Of a stretch of 64,000 nt of DNA, positions 15,140-23,100 are shown one piece after another. A program made the translations under genes and the position numbers. Each line of letters starts with the position of its first letter. Within the stretch, counting starts at the first letter, position 1. The notes under the pieces were generated by a model. That model searched no databases. It worked only from the letters and a program-made list of their open reading frames with translations, and had not been told where the DNA came from. Source of the stretch: Planococcus maritimus (GTDB taxonomy: Bacteria > Bacillota > Bacilli > Bacillales_A > Planococcaceae); NCBI RefSeq assembly GCF_001592825.1, contig NZ_LTZG01000001.1, positions 1,550,001 through 1,614,000 on the forward strand, given 5' to 3'.

Positions 15140-15223
15140 GCCATTACTGTCCATTTATTGCTGCTGCCCTGTTAGGAATTTTGCTTTCAGGCACCGCAAA
15201 CTATGCGCAAGTTAACGTTTGAA
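15140..15223 (+). pseudogene. possible C-terminal remnant of a membrane protein
   Basis: One frame, open only after an in-frame stop, reads a hydrophobic tail (P-F-I-A-A-A-L-L-G-I-L-L-S-G-T-A-N-Y-A) with no start codon or ribosome binding site. It looks like the decayed end of a permease gene, but it is short and could be chance. Confidence 0.25.
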
Positions 15224-15276
15224 GAGTCCGCATGAGTTTGCCATCGCAACCTTGATCACAAAACACTCATTAAAAA

Positions 15277-15314
15277 AGATTGCCTCCTGTTGTGGAAATA
15301 TCAGGAGGCAATCT
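15277..15314 (-). terminator. terminator of panB
   Basis: Perfect 13-bp stem AGATTGCCTCCTG/CAGGAGGCAATCT with A/T runs on both sides, directly next to the panB stop codon. It can also act on + strand transcripts. Confidence 0.92.
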
Positions 15315-15316
15315 TT

Positions 15317-16150
15317 TTATTTCGAACCGTACAGCTGCTCGAGTTCTTCTTCTTTCATCGTAAAGCGGTGCTGTTCTTTCGGGAACGCGCCACTTTTCAC
15401 TTCTTCGACGTATTGGCTGAGCCCTTGTTGCATGGTCTCGCCTGCTTCTGCGTAGGACTGGACGAATTTCGGCAAATGGTGCGAGCCGTATTTGACGGTG
15501 TCGTGGTAAACGAGTACTTGCCCGTCGGTTTCGCTGCCGGCACCGATGCCGATGACCGGGATCGTCAGTTCTTGTGTCACTTGTTCGGCCAATTGATGCG
15601 GGATGCATTCAAGCACGAGCATGCAGGCGCCTGCCGCTTCGCACGCTTTGGCGTCTTCGATCAATTGCTTGGCGGCGCTTGCAGTTTTGCCTTGCACTTT
15701 ATAACCGCCGAGGACAGCGGCAGATTGTGGCAATAAGCCGAGATGGGCGACGATCGGGATGCCCACCCCAACGAGCTTACGCGTTACTTCGAGCACTTCT
15801 CCTGCGCCTTCGAGCTTCAAAGCTTGTGCATTTGTTTCCTGGAAAATTCGCATGGCGTTTTCAAGTGTACGGTCCCAGCTTCCGTGGAACGAACCAAACG
15901 GCATATCGACGACGAGGAATGTATCTGTCGCTCCTCTTCGTGCTGCTTTTCCGTGATGGACCATGTCTTCGACGGTCACTTTGACGGTCGAATCGTAGCC
16001 GAGTACGACCATGCCGAGCGAGTCGCCGACCAGCAGCACGTCCACGCCTGCTGCTTGGGCAATTTTAGCGGACGGGTAATCGTAAGCCGTCAGCATCGCG
16101 ATTTTATTCCCTTGTTTTTTCATTTTGATTAATGAAGCTGTATTTTCCAT
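15317..16150 (-). CDS. panB: 3-methyl-2-oxobutanoate hydroxymethyltransferase (ketopantoate synthesis)
   Basis: A 277-aa TIM-barrel enzyme that transfers a hydroxymethyl group from 5,10-methylene-THF to 2-oxoisovalerate, the first step of pantothenate synthesis. Mg-binding motifs G-D-S-L-G-M and D-M-P-F-G-S (about 43-48 and 82-87) and the catalytic Glu region V-L-E-C-I-P are present, and the length is normal. panC and panD, usually adjacent, are not here. A terminator-like hairpin sits in its leader, suggesting attenuation. Confidence 0.95.
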   Translation of the reverse strand: MENTASLIKMKKQGNKIAMLTAYDYPSAKIAQAAGVDVLLVGDSLGMVVLGYDSTVKVTVEDMVHHGKAARRGATDTFLVVDMPFGSFHGSWDRTLENAMRIFQETNAQALKLEGAGEVLEVTRKLVGVGIPIVAHLGLLPQSAAVLGGYKVQGKTASAAKQLIEDAKACEAAGACMLVLECIPHQLAEQVTQELTIPVIGIGAGSETDGQVLVYHDTVKYGSHHLPKFVQSYAEAGETMQQGLSQYVEEVKSGAFPKEQHRFTMKEEELEQLYGSK

Positions 16151-16180
16151 TGTTTTCTCCTTCCGGGAAGGAAACCTTTG

Positions 16181-16340
16181 AAAAAAGCCCGCCGCGATAG
16201 GGCGGACGGGCAGAATTGGATTGTGTCGGTTTCTCCGTCCCTGTCATGTTCAGATCAAGGCAGATCTATTGAGTTGTCACGCTTTTTGTATGGGTGCAGT
16301 TCCTTGCAGATACCGCCCTATTTTTACTATAGCAGATGCA
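16181..16340 (-). promoter_or_regulatory. panB leader with terminator hairpin (candidate attenuator)
   Basis: On the minus strand a stem GCCCGTCCGC/GCGGCGGGC plus T6 ends 31 bp before the panB start, too close for a promoter to fit in between. Upstream in the leader lie smaller hairpins (GTAT..GCA/TGC..ATAC, AGATC/GATCT, CGG-AGAAA-CCG). A 'pan' RNA motif is known before panB genes in Firmicutes, and this leader is a candidate. Alternatively the hairpin simply ends the acetyltransferase operon. Confidence 0.5.
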
Positions 16341-16355
16341 AAGACTAGCTGAAAG

Positions 16356-16826
16356 TCAGTCATCTTTTGTCATCACTTGGAATGTGGCTTGGTCGGTTTG
16401 GAACTCACCGACTTTCACGAACCCCAATTTTTCGTACAAACGGATCGCGCGTGCATTAAACTGCGCGACAGTAAGGCGCAAGTCTTGTCCGGGATGGCAT
16501 TTATTTATTTCAGTGAGCAGAAAATCCAGAAACGCAGCTCCCCGGCCCGCTCCGACCTTGTCCGGCTTCATGCCGAGCCCAATATCGACGGGGCCCACCG
16601 GATAAGCATTCACTGTATGGCCAGCTGGCACTTGCGCCCCCTTGCCCGTGCAATAAAAACCGAATAATTCATCACTTTCCGTTACCATAAAGTAGCTGCC
16701 ATTCATCAGTTCGTTCAAACTTTCCGCTGTCGCTTGTCCATTATAGAAATCGTATGGCTGCGGATAGCGCCAAGCGAGAATCTCCCGCGCACCCGCTTCT
16801 GTCATCGTCTGTTTTTTAAAGTTCAC
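16356..16826 (-). CDS. GNAT-family N-acetyltransferase
   Basis: A 156-aa GNAT protein with the acetyl-CoA segment K-V-G-A-G-R-G-A-A-F-L-D-F near residues 92-104 and the C-terminal N-A-R-A-I-R-L-Y-E-K-L-G-F motif. Its ATG overlaps the TGA of the upstream methyltransferase-HIT gene by four bases, so translation is probably coupled. The substrate is unknown. Confidence 0.85.
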   Translation of the reverse strand: MNFKKQTMTEAGAREILAWRYPQPYDFYNGQATAESLNELMNGSYFMVTESDELFGFYCTGKGAQVPAGHTVNAYPVGPVDIGLGMKPDKVGAGRGAAFLDFLLTEINKCHPGQDLRLTVAQFNARAIRLYEKLGFVKVGEFQTDQATFQVMTKDD

Positions 16827-17848
16827 CGTGCGTCCCCGCTTTGGCCAGGACGACGATTTTCGGGTTTTTTCAGCCAGTGGCGCAAGCCTTTGCCGGCATA
16901 AGGTTCATCGTTAAAGCGTGGGATGACGTGAAGATGGCTATGGCCGATCGATTGGTTCGACGCTTCACCAACATTCCAGCCAAGCGTATAGCCGCCTGGG
17001 GCTAATTGGTCGAGCAATGGTTTAGCAAGTTCCAGCAGTTCTTGTGTTTCTTGCCATTCTGTTTGCGTCAGTTCGAACGGAGACGAGCGATGCTGTTTTG
17101 GGACAATGACCCCAGACCCTTCAAGCACATCTTGCGCTTTTTCATACTGCAAAAACCAGCAAGTTTCCGTTTCGAACACGATGCGCTGATCCGCGTCATA
17201 AACCGGGTGGCAAAACGGGCAGTCCGGCCGCACTTGAATCACGGCGCCGCAATGGGAATGAGCATTGAATTCGCAAGTTGCGATAGTGGATAAGGCCGTT
17301 TCGAGCTCGTCAAACACGAGATACGCTTCATCCCCGTCCCAGACGTTTTCGTATTCATTCTGGCAAGCTAGCCGGTCATCTGCCGTGCGAAAAGCGATGT
17401 CGCCGATCCATAGCGTGCCGCCCGGTGCCAGCCTTTTCAGCAATTGCTTGAGAAACTTCCATTTTTCAGCGTCTTCCAAATGATGAAGCGCGTAGGTAGT
17501 GACGATGCAATCAAAATAAAGCCCGTCAAAAGCAGGCGGCAAACCGTTCGCCATATCCCATTCCACCAGCTGCGCTTCTGGCATTTTCTTCTCGGCACGA
17601 TCGATCATTTCAGAAGAAAAGTCGATGCCATAAATGTGATGTCCTTTTTCATATAAAGCAGACGCCAATGCGCCGGTCCCAAAACCGATGTCTAAAACCA
17701 TGGCTTGTTGTTTGTGGTCAATAGCTTCAAATATCGCTGTTAGCACATCACCATAGCCGGCAAACGGATACGTCCCTTGACGTTCGCTATTCCGAACTGT
17801 CTCGTCGTATTCCGCTGCCCATTCGTTGAATCCTTGTTTTCCTAACAT
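16823..17848 (-). CDS. fusion of a class I SAM methyltransferase and a HIT-family domain
   Basis: A 341-aa two-domain protein. Residues 1-195 are a class I methyltransferase with motif I V-L-D-I-G-F-G-T-G-A (51-60), acidic post-I G-I-D-F-S-S-E (74-80) and L-A-P-G-G-T-L (140-146). Residues 205-325 are a HIT domain with C-P-F-C (210-213) and the histidine triad H303-S-H305-L-H307, a nucleotidyl hydrolase/transferase site. Most genomes encode these separately. The reading frame is continuous with no sign of sequencing error. It overlaps the downstream GNAT gene by four bases. The joint substrate is not known. Confidence 0.88.
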   Translation of the reverse strand: MLGKQGFNEWAAEYDETVRNSERQGTYPFAGYGDVLTAIFEAIDHKQQAMVLDIGFGTGALASALYEKGHHIYGIDFSSEMIDRAEKKMPEAQLVEWDMANGLPPAFDGLYFDCIVTTYALHHLEDAEKWKFLKQLLKRLAPGGTLWIGDIAFRTADDRLACQNEYENVWDGDEAYLVFDELETALSTIATCEFNAHSHCGAVIQVRPDCPFCHPVYDADQRIVFETETCWFLQYEKAQDVLEGSGVIVPKQHRSSPFELTQTEWQETQELLELAKPLLDQLAPGGYTLGWNVGEASNQSIGHSHLHVIPRFNDEPYAGKGLRHWLKKPENRRPGQSGDAR

Positions 17849-17863
17849 CTTGCCGCTTCCCTT

Positions 17864-18427
17864 CTAGTCCGCATTTCTTTCTTGCTGCTGTCTCCATTCA
17901 GGGGCCAATAGTGAAAAAACCAATGCGTCGTGCGATTCACCCCGTTGATACAAATAACCTCGAAGCCGTCCTTCTTCTTTAAAGCCGAGTTTTTTTAACA
18001 GCCGGTTTGAACCAGTATTGGCCGGATAAGTCGTGGCACCTACACGATACAAGCCCAGCTCCTCGAAACAATATGTGAGTACCGCAGAAAGCGCTTCTTC
18101 CATCAGCCCTTTGCGCCAATAATCCGGATGCAGCTCGTACCCGACTTCGGTCTTTTTCGAACGCAGCTGAAGCTGGTTCAAGCCAATCGTCCCGATCAAC
18201 GCTTCTTCCCCGCGCAAACGGATGCCCCAGCGCATGCCGCGCATGAATTCGAATACGACGCGAAAAGCGCGGATCATTTCGAGCGCTTCTTCTTTTTCCA
18301 ATAACCGGTCCATGCCGTAATAATACGTAACGTCTTCACGCTGCAACAGCGCGAAAAAGCGGTCAGTGTCTTGCTCTGTAATTTCCGTCAGCAATAACCG
18401 CTCTGTCTCAAGTATAGGAAATTGCAT
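17864..18427 (-). CDS. GNAT-family acetyltransferase, RimJ/RimL type
   Basis: A 187-aa protein starting M-Q-F-P-I-L-E-T-E-R-L-L-L, the usual RimJ/RimL opening. The acetyl-CoA site region W-R-K-G-L-M-E-E-A-L is at about 104-113 and N-T-G-S-N-R-L-L-K-K-L-G-F at 136-148. GGAG is seven bases before the ATG. The start lies within the 3' end of the preceding acetyltransferase gene (20-bp overlap), so the two are co-translated. Confidence 0.86.
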   Translation of the reverse strand: MQFPILETERLLLTEITEQDTDRFFALLQREDVTYYYGMDRLLEKEEALEMIRAFRVVFEFMRGMRWGIRLRGEEALIGTIGLNQLQLRSKKTEVGYELHPDYWRKGLMEEALSAVLTYCFEELGLYRVGATTYPANTGSNRLLKKLGFKEEGRLRGYLYQRGESHDALVFSLLAPEWRQQQERNAD

Positions 18428-18941
18428 GCCATCGCTCCTTTTGTACCCGGTAAACGAGTACGGTTTGTCCATTTCGTAAAATCGGTTCGCCGCATGCCAT
18501 GCCGAGTGATTCGGCTACTCTTCTGGAAGCTTGGTTTGCCGGTTGAATAAGGGAAATAAGCGCCTGTTGCCCGTGCTTCGCAAATCCTCGTCCACATAGC
18601 AGCCTGGCCGCTTCACTAGCATAGCCAAAGCCCCAAAATTCCGGGGCGAGCCAGTAGCCGACTTCGAGTTCGTTTTGGCCACCTACGACTTGCGGCACCA
18701 ATCCGGCATGACCAATTCGCTTGCCGTCTTCTTTTCGAATCAACAACAATAAGCCGTATTCAGGATGATCCTGGTACATGCGGTAGACCCAATAGAGAAA
18801 CTCCAATGCCTGCTGGCGGCTTTTCACTTGGCTGTTCCCGATATGCCTCATGACTTCCTGCTGTTTCACTAAAGAATAGAGAAATTCAAAATCCTCATCC
18901 CGGTAACGGCGCAACAGCAAGCGCTCGCTCTCCAGTTCCAT
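18408..18941 (-). CDS. GNAT-family acetyltransferase, RimJ/RimL type
   Basis: A 177-aa acetyltransferase starting M-E-L-E-S-E-R-L-L-L-R-R. It has the acetyl-CoA loop F-W-G-F-G-Y-A-S-E-A-A at about 99-109 and N-Q-A-S-R-R-V-A-E-S-L-G-M near 137-149. The ATG at 18941 is nine bases after GGGG; a GTG two codons upstream is too near the site. It heads a four-gene operon of acetyltransferases and the methyltransferase-HIT fusion. A parS-like site lies just upstream. Confidence 0.86.
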   Translation of the reverse strand: MELESERLLLRRYRDEDFEFLYSLVKQQEVMRHIGNSQVKSRQQALEFLYWVYRMYQDHPEYGLLLLIRKEDGKRIGHAGLVPQVVGGQNELEVGYWLAPEFWGFGYASEAARLLCGRGFAKHGQQALISLIQPANQASRRVAESLGMACGEPILRNGQTVLVYRVQKERWHAISYT

Positions 18942-18961
18942 CTCCACTTGCCCCTCTCTGC

Positions 18962-18977
18962 CGTTTCACGTGAAACA
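18962..18977. other. parS-like site 1 (ParB/Spo0J binding)
   Basis: CGTTTCACGTGAAACA differs from the B. subtilis parS consensus TGTTNCACGTGAAACA only at the first base; the inner 14 bp are a perfect palindrome. It sits between two operons. A second near-match lies at 59326-59341. Confidence 0.8.
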
Positions 18978-18995
18978 TTTTTCTGATAACTTTCA

Positions 18996-19448
18996 TTAGC
19001 GAAGCCGATTGCTGTCCAGTTTTTCAATCGTTTGATAGTCCTTAGACTTCCGGAGTTCGAGACCGTTGCGCTCAGCAAATTGCGATAAATCCCCAAACAA
19101 TCCGTCGCCGAATAAAGCGAAGCGCAAATCGATGCCCTTTTTCACACGGACTACTGCCACTTTAGAAGCCCAAGAACTGCGCTTAAACTCAATTCGATGA
19201 ATCTCCTCTCTATATACTGTCTTGTAGTAAAGCGGCGCGCTCCATAATTCGACTCGGTAAACGATATTGCTGCCCCGGACCTTGACGCGTACTTGGATAA
19301 ATAACGCCAGAACAATGAGGGCCGAGACGAATAGTTGGATATACAATGCGAAGCCATTAGGAAACGAGTTCAAGAGCAGCGGCGGTAAATTGATCGCCAT
19401 TAACCCGATGATAAGCAGCCAGCGCTGTACTTTTCCTTGGTGGACCAT
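18996..19448 (-). CDS. membrane-anchored protein of unknown function (PH-like)
   Basis: A 150-aa protein with two N-terminal hydrophobic segments (about 8-30 and 36-55) and a beta-rich cytoplasmic half (V-K-V-R-G-S-N-I-V-Y-R-V-E-L-W, later Y-R-E-E-I-H-R-I-E-F) that looks like the bacterial PH-like domains attached to two membrane helices. Family assignment is by general appearance only. GGGGGAG precedes the ATG. It follows the DUF4181 cluster on the same strand. Confidence 0.55.
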   Translation of the reverse strand: MVHQGKVQRWLLIIGLMAINLPPLLLNSFPNGFALYIQLFVSALIVLALFIQVRVKVRGSNIVYRVELWSAPLYYKTVYREEIHRIEFKRSSWASKVAVVRVKKGIDLRFALFGDGLFGDLSQFAERNGLELRKSKDYQTIEKLDSNRLR

Positions 19449-19477
19449 AGCGCTCTCCCCCTTCTTCCAAGCTTCCT

Positions 19478-19950
19478 TCAATCCAATCCATCAAAAAGAA
19501 CATCCATGAAGTTGGGTAAAAAAATATATCCACTTATGAAAACGATGATGAGCGCAATCGGGAATTGCATTAACGTGAATTTATAATCGTTCGGGTTATC
19601 GGAATGCTTTTTTCCATATAAGCGGTATAGGTGTCTTGGAGCAATCCCATAACTACGAGTGCCATGAACGGAACGAACGGCCCGTGTTCATAAAACCAAA
19701 AAAAGACGATGAGAAAAATTGCTGCACCGCCCCAGCGGAAATAAGCATCTCCTTTTTGATGTTGGCTGTTCACGTAATTCGATGACGGGGCAAAAAACTT
19801 TTTACGCCGGACACCCAAAATTTTTCTCAGGACCCAATTCACCAAAAATAGGATCAACCCGACAACCACGATAAAACCAAGAATTCCCCACATCTCACCT
19901 GTTTGCGTCCCATAATAATCTGGTCCATACATTTGGTTCACGCCATCCAT
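19478..19950 (-). pseudogene. DUF4181-type membrane protein, third paralog, frameshifted
   Basis: The first 116 codons match the two upstream paralogs (V-N-W-V-L-R-K-I-L-G-V, then Y-V-N-S-Q-H-Q-K). At the conserved Y-M-E-K-K-H the T run (plus strand 19608-19613) has six bases where the paralog at 20.6 kb has seven. The frame then hits a stop at 19570, but adding one base restores K-H-S-D-N-P-N-D-Y-K-F-T-L and a full hydrophobic tail to a TGA at 19478. This is either a real single-base deletion or an assembly error in a homopolymer. Confidence 0.85.
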
Positions 19951-19973
19951 GTCTATCCCTCACTTTGCTCAAA

Positions 19974-20447
19974 TCAATTTGAAAATATCGATGATAATTC
20001 GTCCATAAATAGATTGAAGATGTCAGGCGTAAATGTCATAGCGCAAGTAAGGAAAATAACGATCGAAACGGGATATTCCAATAAAGTAAATTTATAATCA
20101 TTTGGATTTTTAGCGTGTTTTTTCTCCAGAAAGGCTTTGAACAACTCTTGGGGCGCGCTCAGTAAAAATGTAAAAAGCACAAAATAAATAGAGCCTTGTT
20201 CAAAACCAAAAACGAGTAGAAAGACGATGTATAGCGCTACACTTCCATATCGGAAATAACGTTCCACTTTTTCATGGAACTCATTGACGAAATATCCGTC
20301 AGACGAAAACCATTTCTTTCGCTCCACGCCTAGAATTTTTCGCAATATCCAGTTGATACAGAAAATAGCAAGCCATGAGACAACAAAAAATGCCGGCAAG
20401 CCCAGCATCCACTCAAACGGCGACGTGAAATAAGCCGTTTCCTCCAT
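19974..20447 (-). CDS. DUF4181-type membrane protein, paralog 2
   Basis: A 157-aa membrane protein with four hydrophobic segments. The family core I-N-W-I-L-R-K-I-L-G-V-E-R-K-K-W-F-S (about 27-44) is followed by N-E-F-H-E-K-V-E-R-Y-F-R-Y-G and E-K-K-H-A-K-N-P-N-D-Y-K-F-T. DUF4181 proteins are small membrane proteins of unknown role in Bacilli. It is one of three tandem copies with 24-35 bp gaps, an evident local duplication. Confidence 0.8.
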   Translation of the reverse strand: MEETAYFTSPFEWMLGLPAFFVVSWLAIFCINWILRKILGVERKKWFSSDGYFVNEFHEKVERYFRYGSVALYIVFLLVFGFEQGSIYFVLFTFLLSAPQELFKAFLEKKHAKNPNDYKFTLLEYPVSIVIFLTCAMTFTPDIFNLFMDELSSIFSN

Positions 20448-20481
20448 GCCACATTCCCCTATCCGTCGGCTAAGCCAAAGC

Positions 20482-20940
20482 TCAACTCAGTTGTTTAATA
20501 AACACGTCAATCATTTCTGGAAAAAAAGCCCCTGCACAGCTGATCATGATGACCATCGAAGCGGGATAATGCAATAGCGTATATTTATAAGCATTGGGGT
20601 TATTGGCATGCTTTTTTTCCATATAAGCATTAAATAGCTCTTGAATCCCACCGATCAAGATCGTCAATACCATGAAGTACAACGCCCCTTCTTGAAAACC
20701 AAAAACGGCGAGCGTGGTGAGATAGAGGGCAAGGTTTCCCCACCTAAAGTAATTGTTTACTTTTTCGTGGAAGCTGTTGACGAAATTTGAAGAAGGTGAA
20801 AACCATTTTTTACGTTCAACTCCCAAAATCTTTCTTAATAGCCAGCCAAATCCTGCGATGGCCAAAACCGCCGCGCCAATAAAACCGGCTATCTCCCATA
20901 TCCAATTATAATCTGTTTCGTAATAACTAATCCCACCCAT
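20482..20940 (-). CDS. DUF4181-type membrane protein, paralog 1
   Basis: A 152-aa protein, first of the three tandem paralogs, with core L-L-R-K-I-L-G-V-E-R-K-K-W-F and A-Y-M-E-K-K-H-A-N-N-P-N-A-Y-K-Y-T near 115-132. The ATG at 20940 is preferred because the ATG at 20949 lies right against the GGGG. The function is unknown. The intact A7 run here is the reference for the frameshift in paralog 3. Confidence 0.8.
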   Translation of the reverse strand: MGGISYYETDYNWIWEIAGFIGAAVLAIAGFGWLLRKILGVERKKWFSPSSNFVNSFHEKVNNYFRWGNLALYLTTLAVFGFQEGALYFMVLTILIGGIQELFNAYMEKKHANNPNAYKYTLLHYPASMVIMISCAGAFFPEMIDVFIKQLS

Positions 20941-21111
20941 TTTATCCATCCCCTACTTACTATGTCCTTCACGCCCAGCTTTCTTCTATATTAACTATCG
21001 TATCACGAGGTTTTGGGAAATTATAGAATATTTTAAAGTTTTCTGATAACCGACGATTTCTTTCTCTTTTTTTCACCTTTTGCGCTTTATTCTCCTGCTG
21101 AGTTCGCGTCT

Positions 21112-21140
21112 TTGACAAAACAAAGGACATAGGCTATCGT
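21112..21140 (+). promoter_or_regulatory. sigma-A promoter of the dicarboxylate symporter gene
   Basis: TTGACA (21112-21117), 17-bp spacer, TATCGT (21135-21140), about 65 bp upstream of the start codon. Confidence 0.7.
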
Positions 21141-21206
21141 AATTAAGTCAAATCCGACTAAGTTTATATGTTTTTTTAAAAATAAAAGAAAATAAAGGAG
21201 GCGCTT

Positions 21207-22436
21207 ATGAAAGCTCTTTGGAAATCTTACGCAAATGTATCGCTTATTTTGAAAATCACCGTAGCGCTTATCCTCGGTGTGATCGTCGGCTTAATCTTCG
21301 GGCCAGACACGGCTGTCTTGGCTCCGCTCGGCGATCTGCTCTTGCGGCTCTTGACCTTCCTGATTGTGCCGCTGATCTTTTTCACCTTGATCGTTGGGAT
21401 CAATCAATCGAAAATCGGAGATCTTGGCCGAATGGGCGGGAAAGTCTTCCTGTTCTATGTATTGAGTTCGGCATTCGCCATTGTGGTCGGCTTAACAGTC
21501 GCAAGCATTTTCCAGCCGGGTTCGGGCATGCAGCTCGATGGTTCGGAAACTTTTGATGTACCGGACAATCCTGGATTTACGAGTGTTCTATTAAACATTG
21601 TGCCGTCTAATATCATTTCGGCATTTAGTGACATGAACTTGCTCGGGATCATCTTTACAGCGTTTGCGTTTGGTATCGCCATCTCTTACATGAGAAGTTC
21701 TGAAGAATTCGGCGAACTTGGCAAGCATTTAATGAAAACGATCACCGCGTTGAACGAAGCGACCTTGATCATCTTGAAAGTCATCTTGCAATACGTACCG
21801 ATCGGGATTTTTGCCATCATGGCAAAAACAGTAGGTGCACAAGGGCTAGATACGCTCGGATCACTGCTCGGCATGGTCGCTGTCTTGTACATCGCCATTG
21901 CCGTACAAATTGCGCTTTATATCGTTGCGATGCTGGTGTTCAAAGTTAGCCCACTGGCTTTCTTCAAGCAAGCACGCACGCCGATGCTGACGGCTTTTGT
22001 CACACAAAGCAGCTCCGGCACCTTGCCGTTGACACTTGATGCCGCGCGCGGCCTCGACATTTCGAAAAGTCTATACGGCTTCAGCTTGCCGCTCGGCGCG
22101 ACGATTAATATGGACGGAGCGGCTATCCGCATCGCTGTTTCAGCCATATTTGCTGCCAATATCATCGGCGACCCGCTCAGCTTGTCTGAAATGTTCCTGG
22201 TCGTCTTGATCGGGACGCTGGCTACCATCGGAACTGCGGGCATTCCAGGCGCTGGCATCGTCATGATCGCCACCGTCTTTGTCCAGCTCGGGTTGCCGAT
22301 GGAAGCCGTTGCGCTCCTGACAGCCATCGATGCACTTGTCGGCATGGGCGCTACCATGCTCAATGTGACAGGCGATTTAGCGGGCTCGAAATTGATCGAC
22401 CAAAGCGAGAAAAGACGCGGCGCAGCCAAGGCTTAG
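21207..22436 (+). CDS. dicarboxylate/amino acid:cation symporter (DAACS, GltP/DctA type)
   Basis: A 409-aa membrane transporter importing glutamate/aspartate or C4-dicarboxylates with H+ or Na+. It has the serine-rich re-entrant loop Q-S-S-S-G-T-L-P-L-T near residue 270 and N-M-D-G-A-A-I-R-I near 300, where the usual N-M-D-G-T has Ala instead of Thr. Eight hydrophobic segments are visible. AAGGAGG precedes the ATG, with a good promoter upstream. Amino acid versus dicarboxylate preference cannot be read safely. Confidence 0.92.
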   Translation: MKALWKSYANVSLILKITVALILGVIVGLIFGPDTAVLAPLGDLLLRLLTFLIVPLIFFTLIVGINQSKIGDLGRMGGKVFLFYVLSSAFAIVVGLTVASIFQPGSGMQLDGSETFDVPDNPGFTSVLLNIVPSNIISAFSDMNLLGIIFTAFAFGIAISYMRSSEEFGELGKHLMKTITALNEATLIILKVILQYVPIGIFAIMAKTVGAQGLDTLGSLLGMVAVLYIAIAVQIALYIVAMLVFKVSPLAFFKQARTPMLTAFVTQSSSGTLPLTLDAARGLDISKSLYGFSLPLGATINMDGAAIRIAVSAIFAANIIGDPLSLSEMFLVVLIGTLATIGTAGIPGAGIVMIATVFVQLGLPMEAVALLTAIDALVGMGATMLNVTGDLAGSKLIDQSEKRRGAAKA

Positions 22437-22474
22437 CACGACTCGCTGCGGACAAAGCACAGGGCTCTGTGATA

Positions 22475-22500
22475 CAGTGGGAGTATCTCGTATCCCACTG
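22475..22500 (+). promoter_or_regulatory. hairpin directly before the heme monooxygenase ribosome binding site
   Basis: CAGTGGGA/TCCCACTG stem with a ten-base loop, ending five bases before AAGGAG. It has no T tail on the + strand, so it may be a weak terminator of the symporter gene or a translational element. Confidence 0.4.
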
Positions 22501-22519
22501 AAAAAGGAGACATGCAGTT

Positions 22520-22852
22520 ATGTATATCGTGACCAATCGCATCAAAATGAAACCGGGCTTTGCTGAGAAAATGGCACCTAACTTCACTCGCCCAGGCGCA
22601 TTGCAGGAAATGGAAGGCTTTCATAAAGTCGAAGTGACCGTTACGCAAGACTTGGAAGAATACGATGAACTGAACGTCAATATGTACTGGGAAACCTTAG
22701 AGAATTACGAAGCCTGGAAATCCAGCGATGTTTTCAAGCAAGCCCATAAACGTCCGGAACCGGCTGAGGGCGAAGAGAAAAAAGAATCGCCGATGCTCGG
22801 CAGCCAGCTCGTCATCACGAAAGTCGCTTCGGTTATTGAAGCTGCTAAATAA
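22520..22852 (+). CDS. IsdG/HmoA-type heme-degrading monooxygenase
   Basis: A 110-aa ABM-fold protein. The catalytic triad of IsdG enzymes is present at Asn6, Trp66 (E-A-W) and His76 (F-K-Q-A-H), one residue off from the IsdG numbering N7-W67-H77. Such enzymes open the heme ring to release iron in the cytoplasm. AAAGGAG precedes the ATG. No Isd uptake genes adjoin it, though a Fur-regulated siderophore system lies 6 kb away. Confidence 0.85.
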   Translation: MYIVTNRIKMKPGFAEKMAPNFTRPGALQEMEGFHKVEVTVTQDLEEYDELNVNMYWETLENYEAWKSSDVFKQAHKRPEPAEGEEKKESPMLGSQLVITKVASVIEAAK

Positions 22853-22873
22853 GTTAAGCAAAGCTAACCCACT

Positions 22874-22901
22874 AAAACAGCCGGCAAATGCCGGCTGTTT
22901 T
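22874..22901 (+). terminator. terminator of the heme monooxygenase gene
   Basis: Perfect stem AAAACAGCCGGC/GCCGGCTGTTTT with a four-base loop, then T-rich sequence. Confidence 0.92.
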
Positions 22902-23100
22902 TATTTTGTCATTTTCCGCTAATAGTGTTCTAGGACACATGTTTTTCTGTTTCTATTGGCTACTCGGAATCTAGTTTCTCCCGACAGCTCTTGAGCATTT
23001 ATAGGACAATTATATTTCTTTTTCCTTTTTTCACCTTTCAAAAAGGACTTTTGATATACTATTAATTATTGTAAAATTACCTATTTTGAAAGGGAACCAT

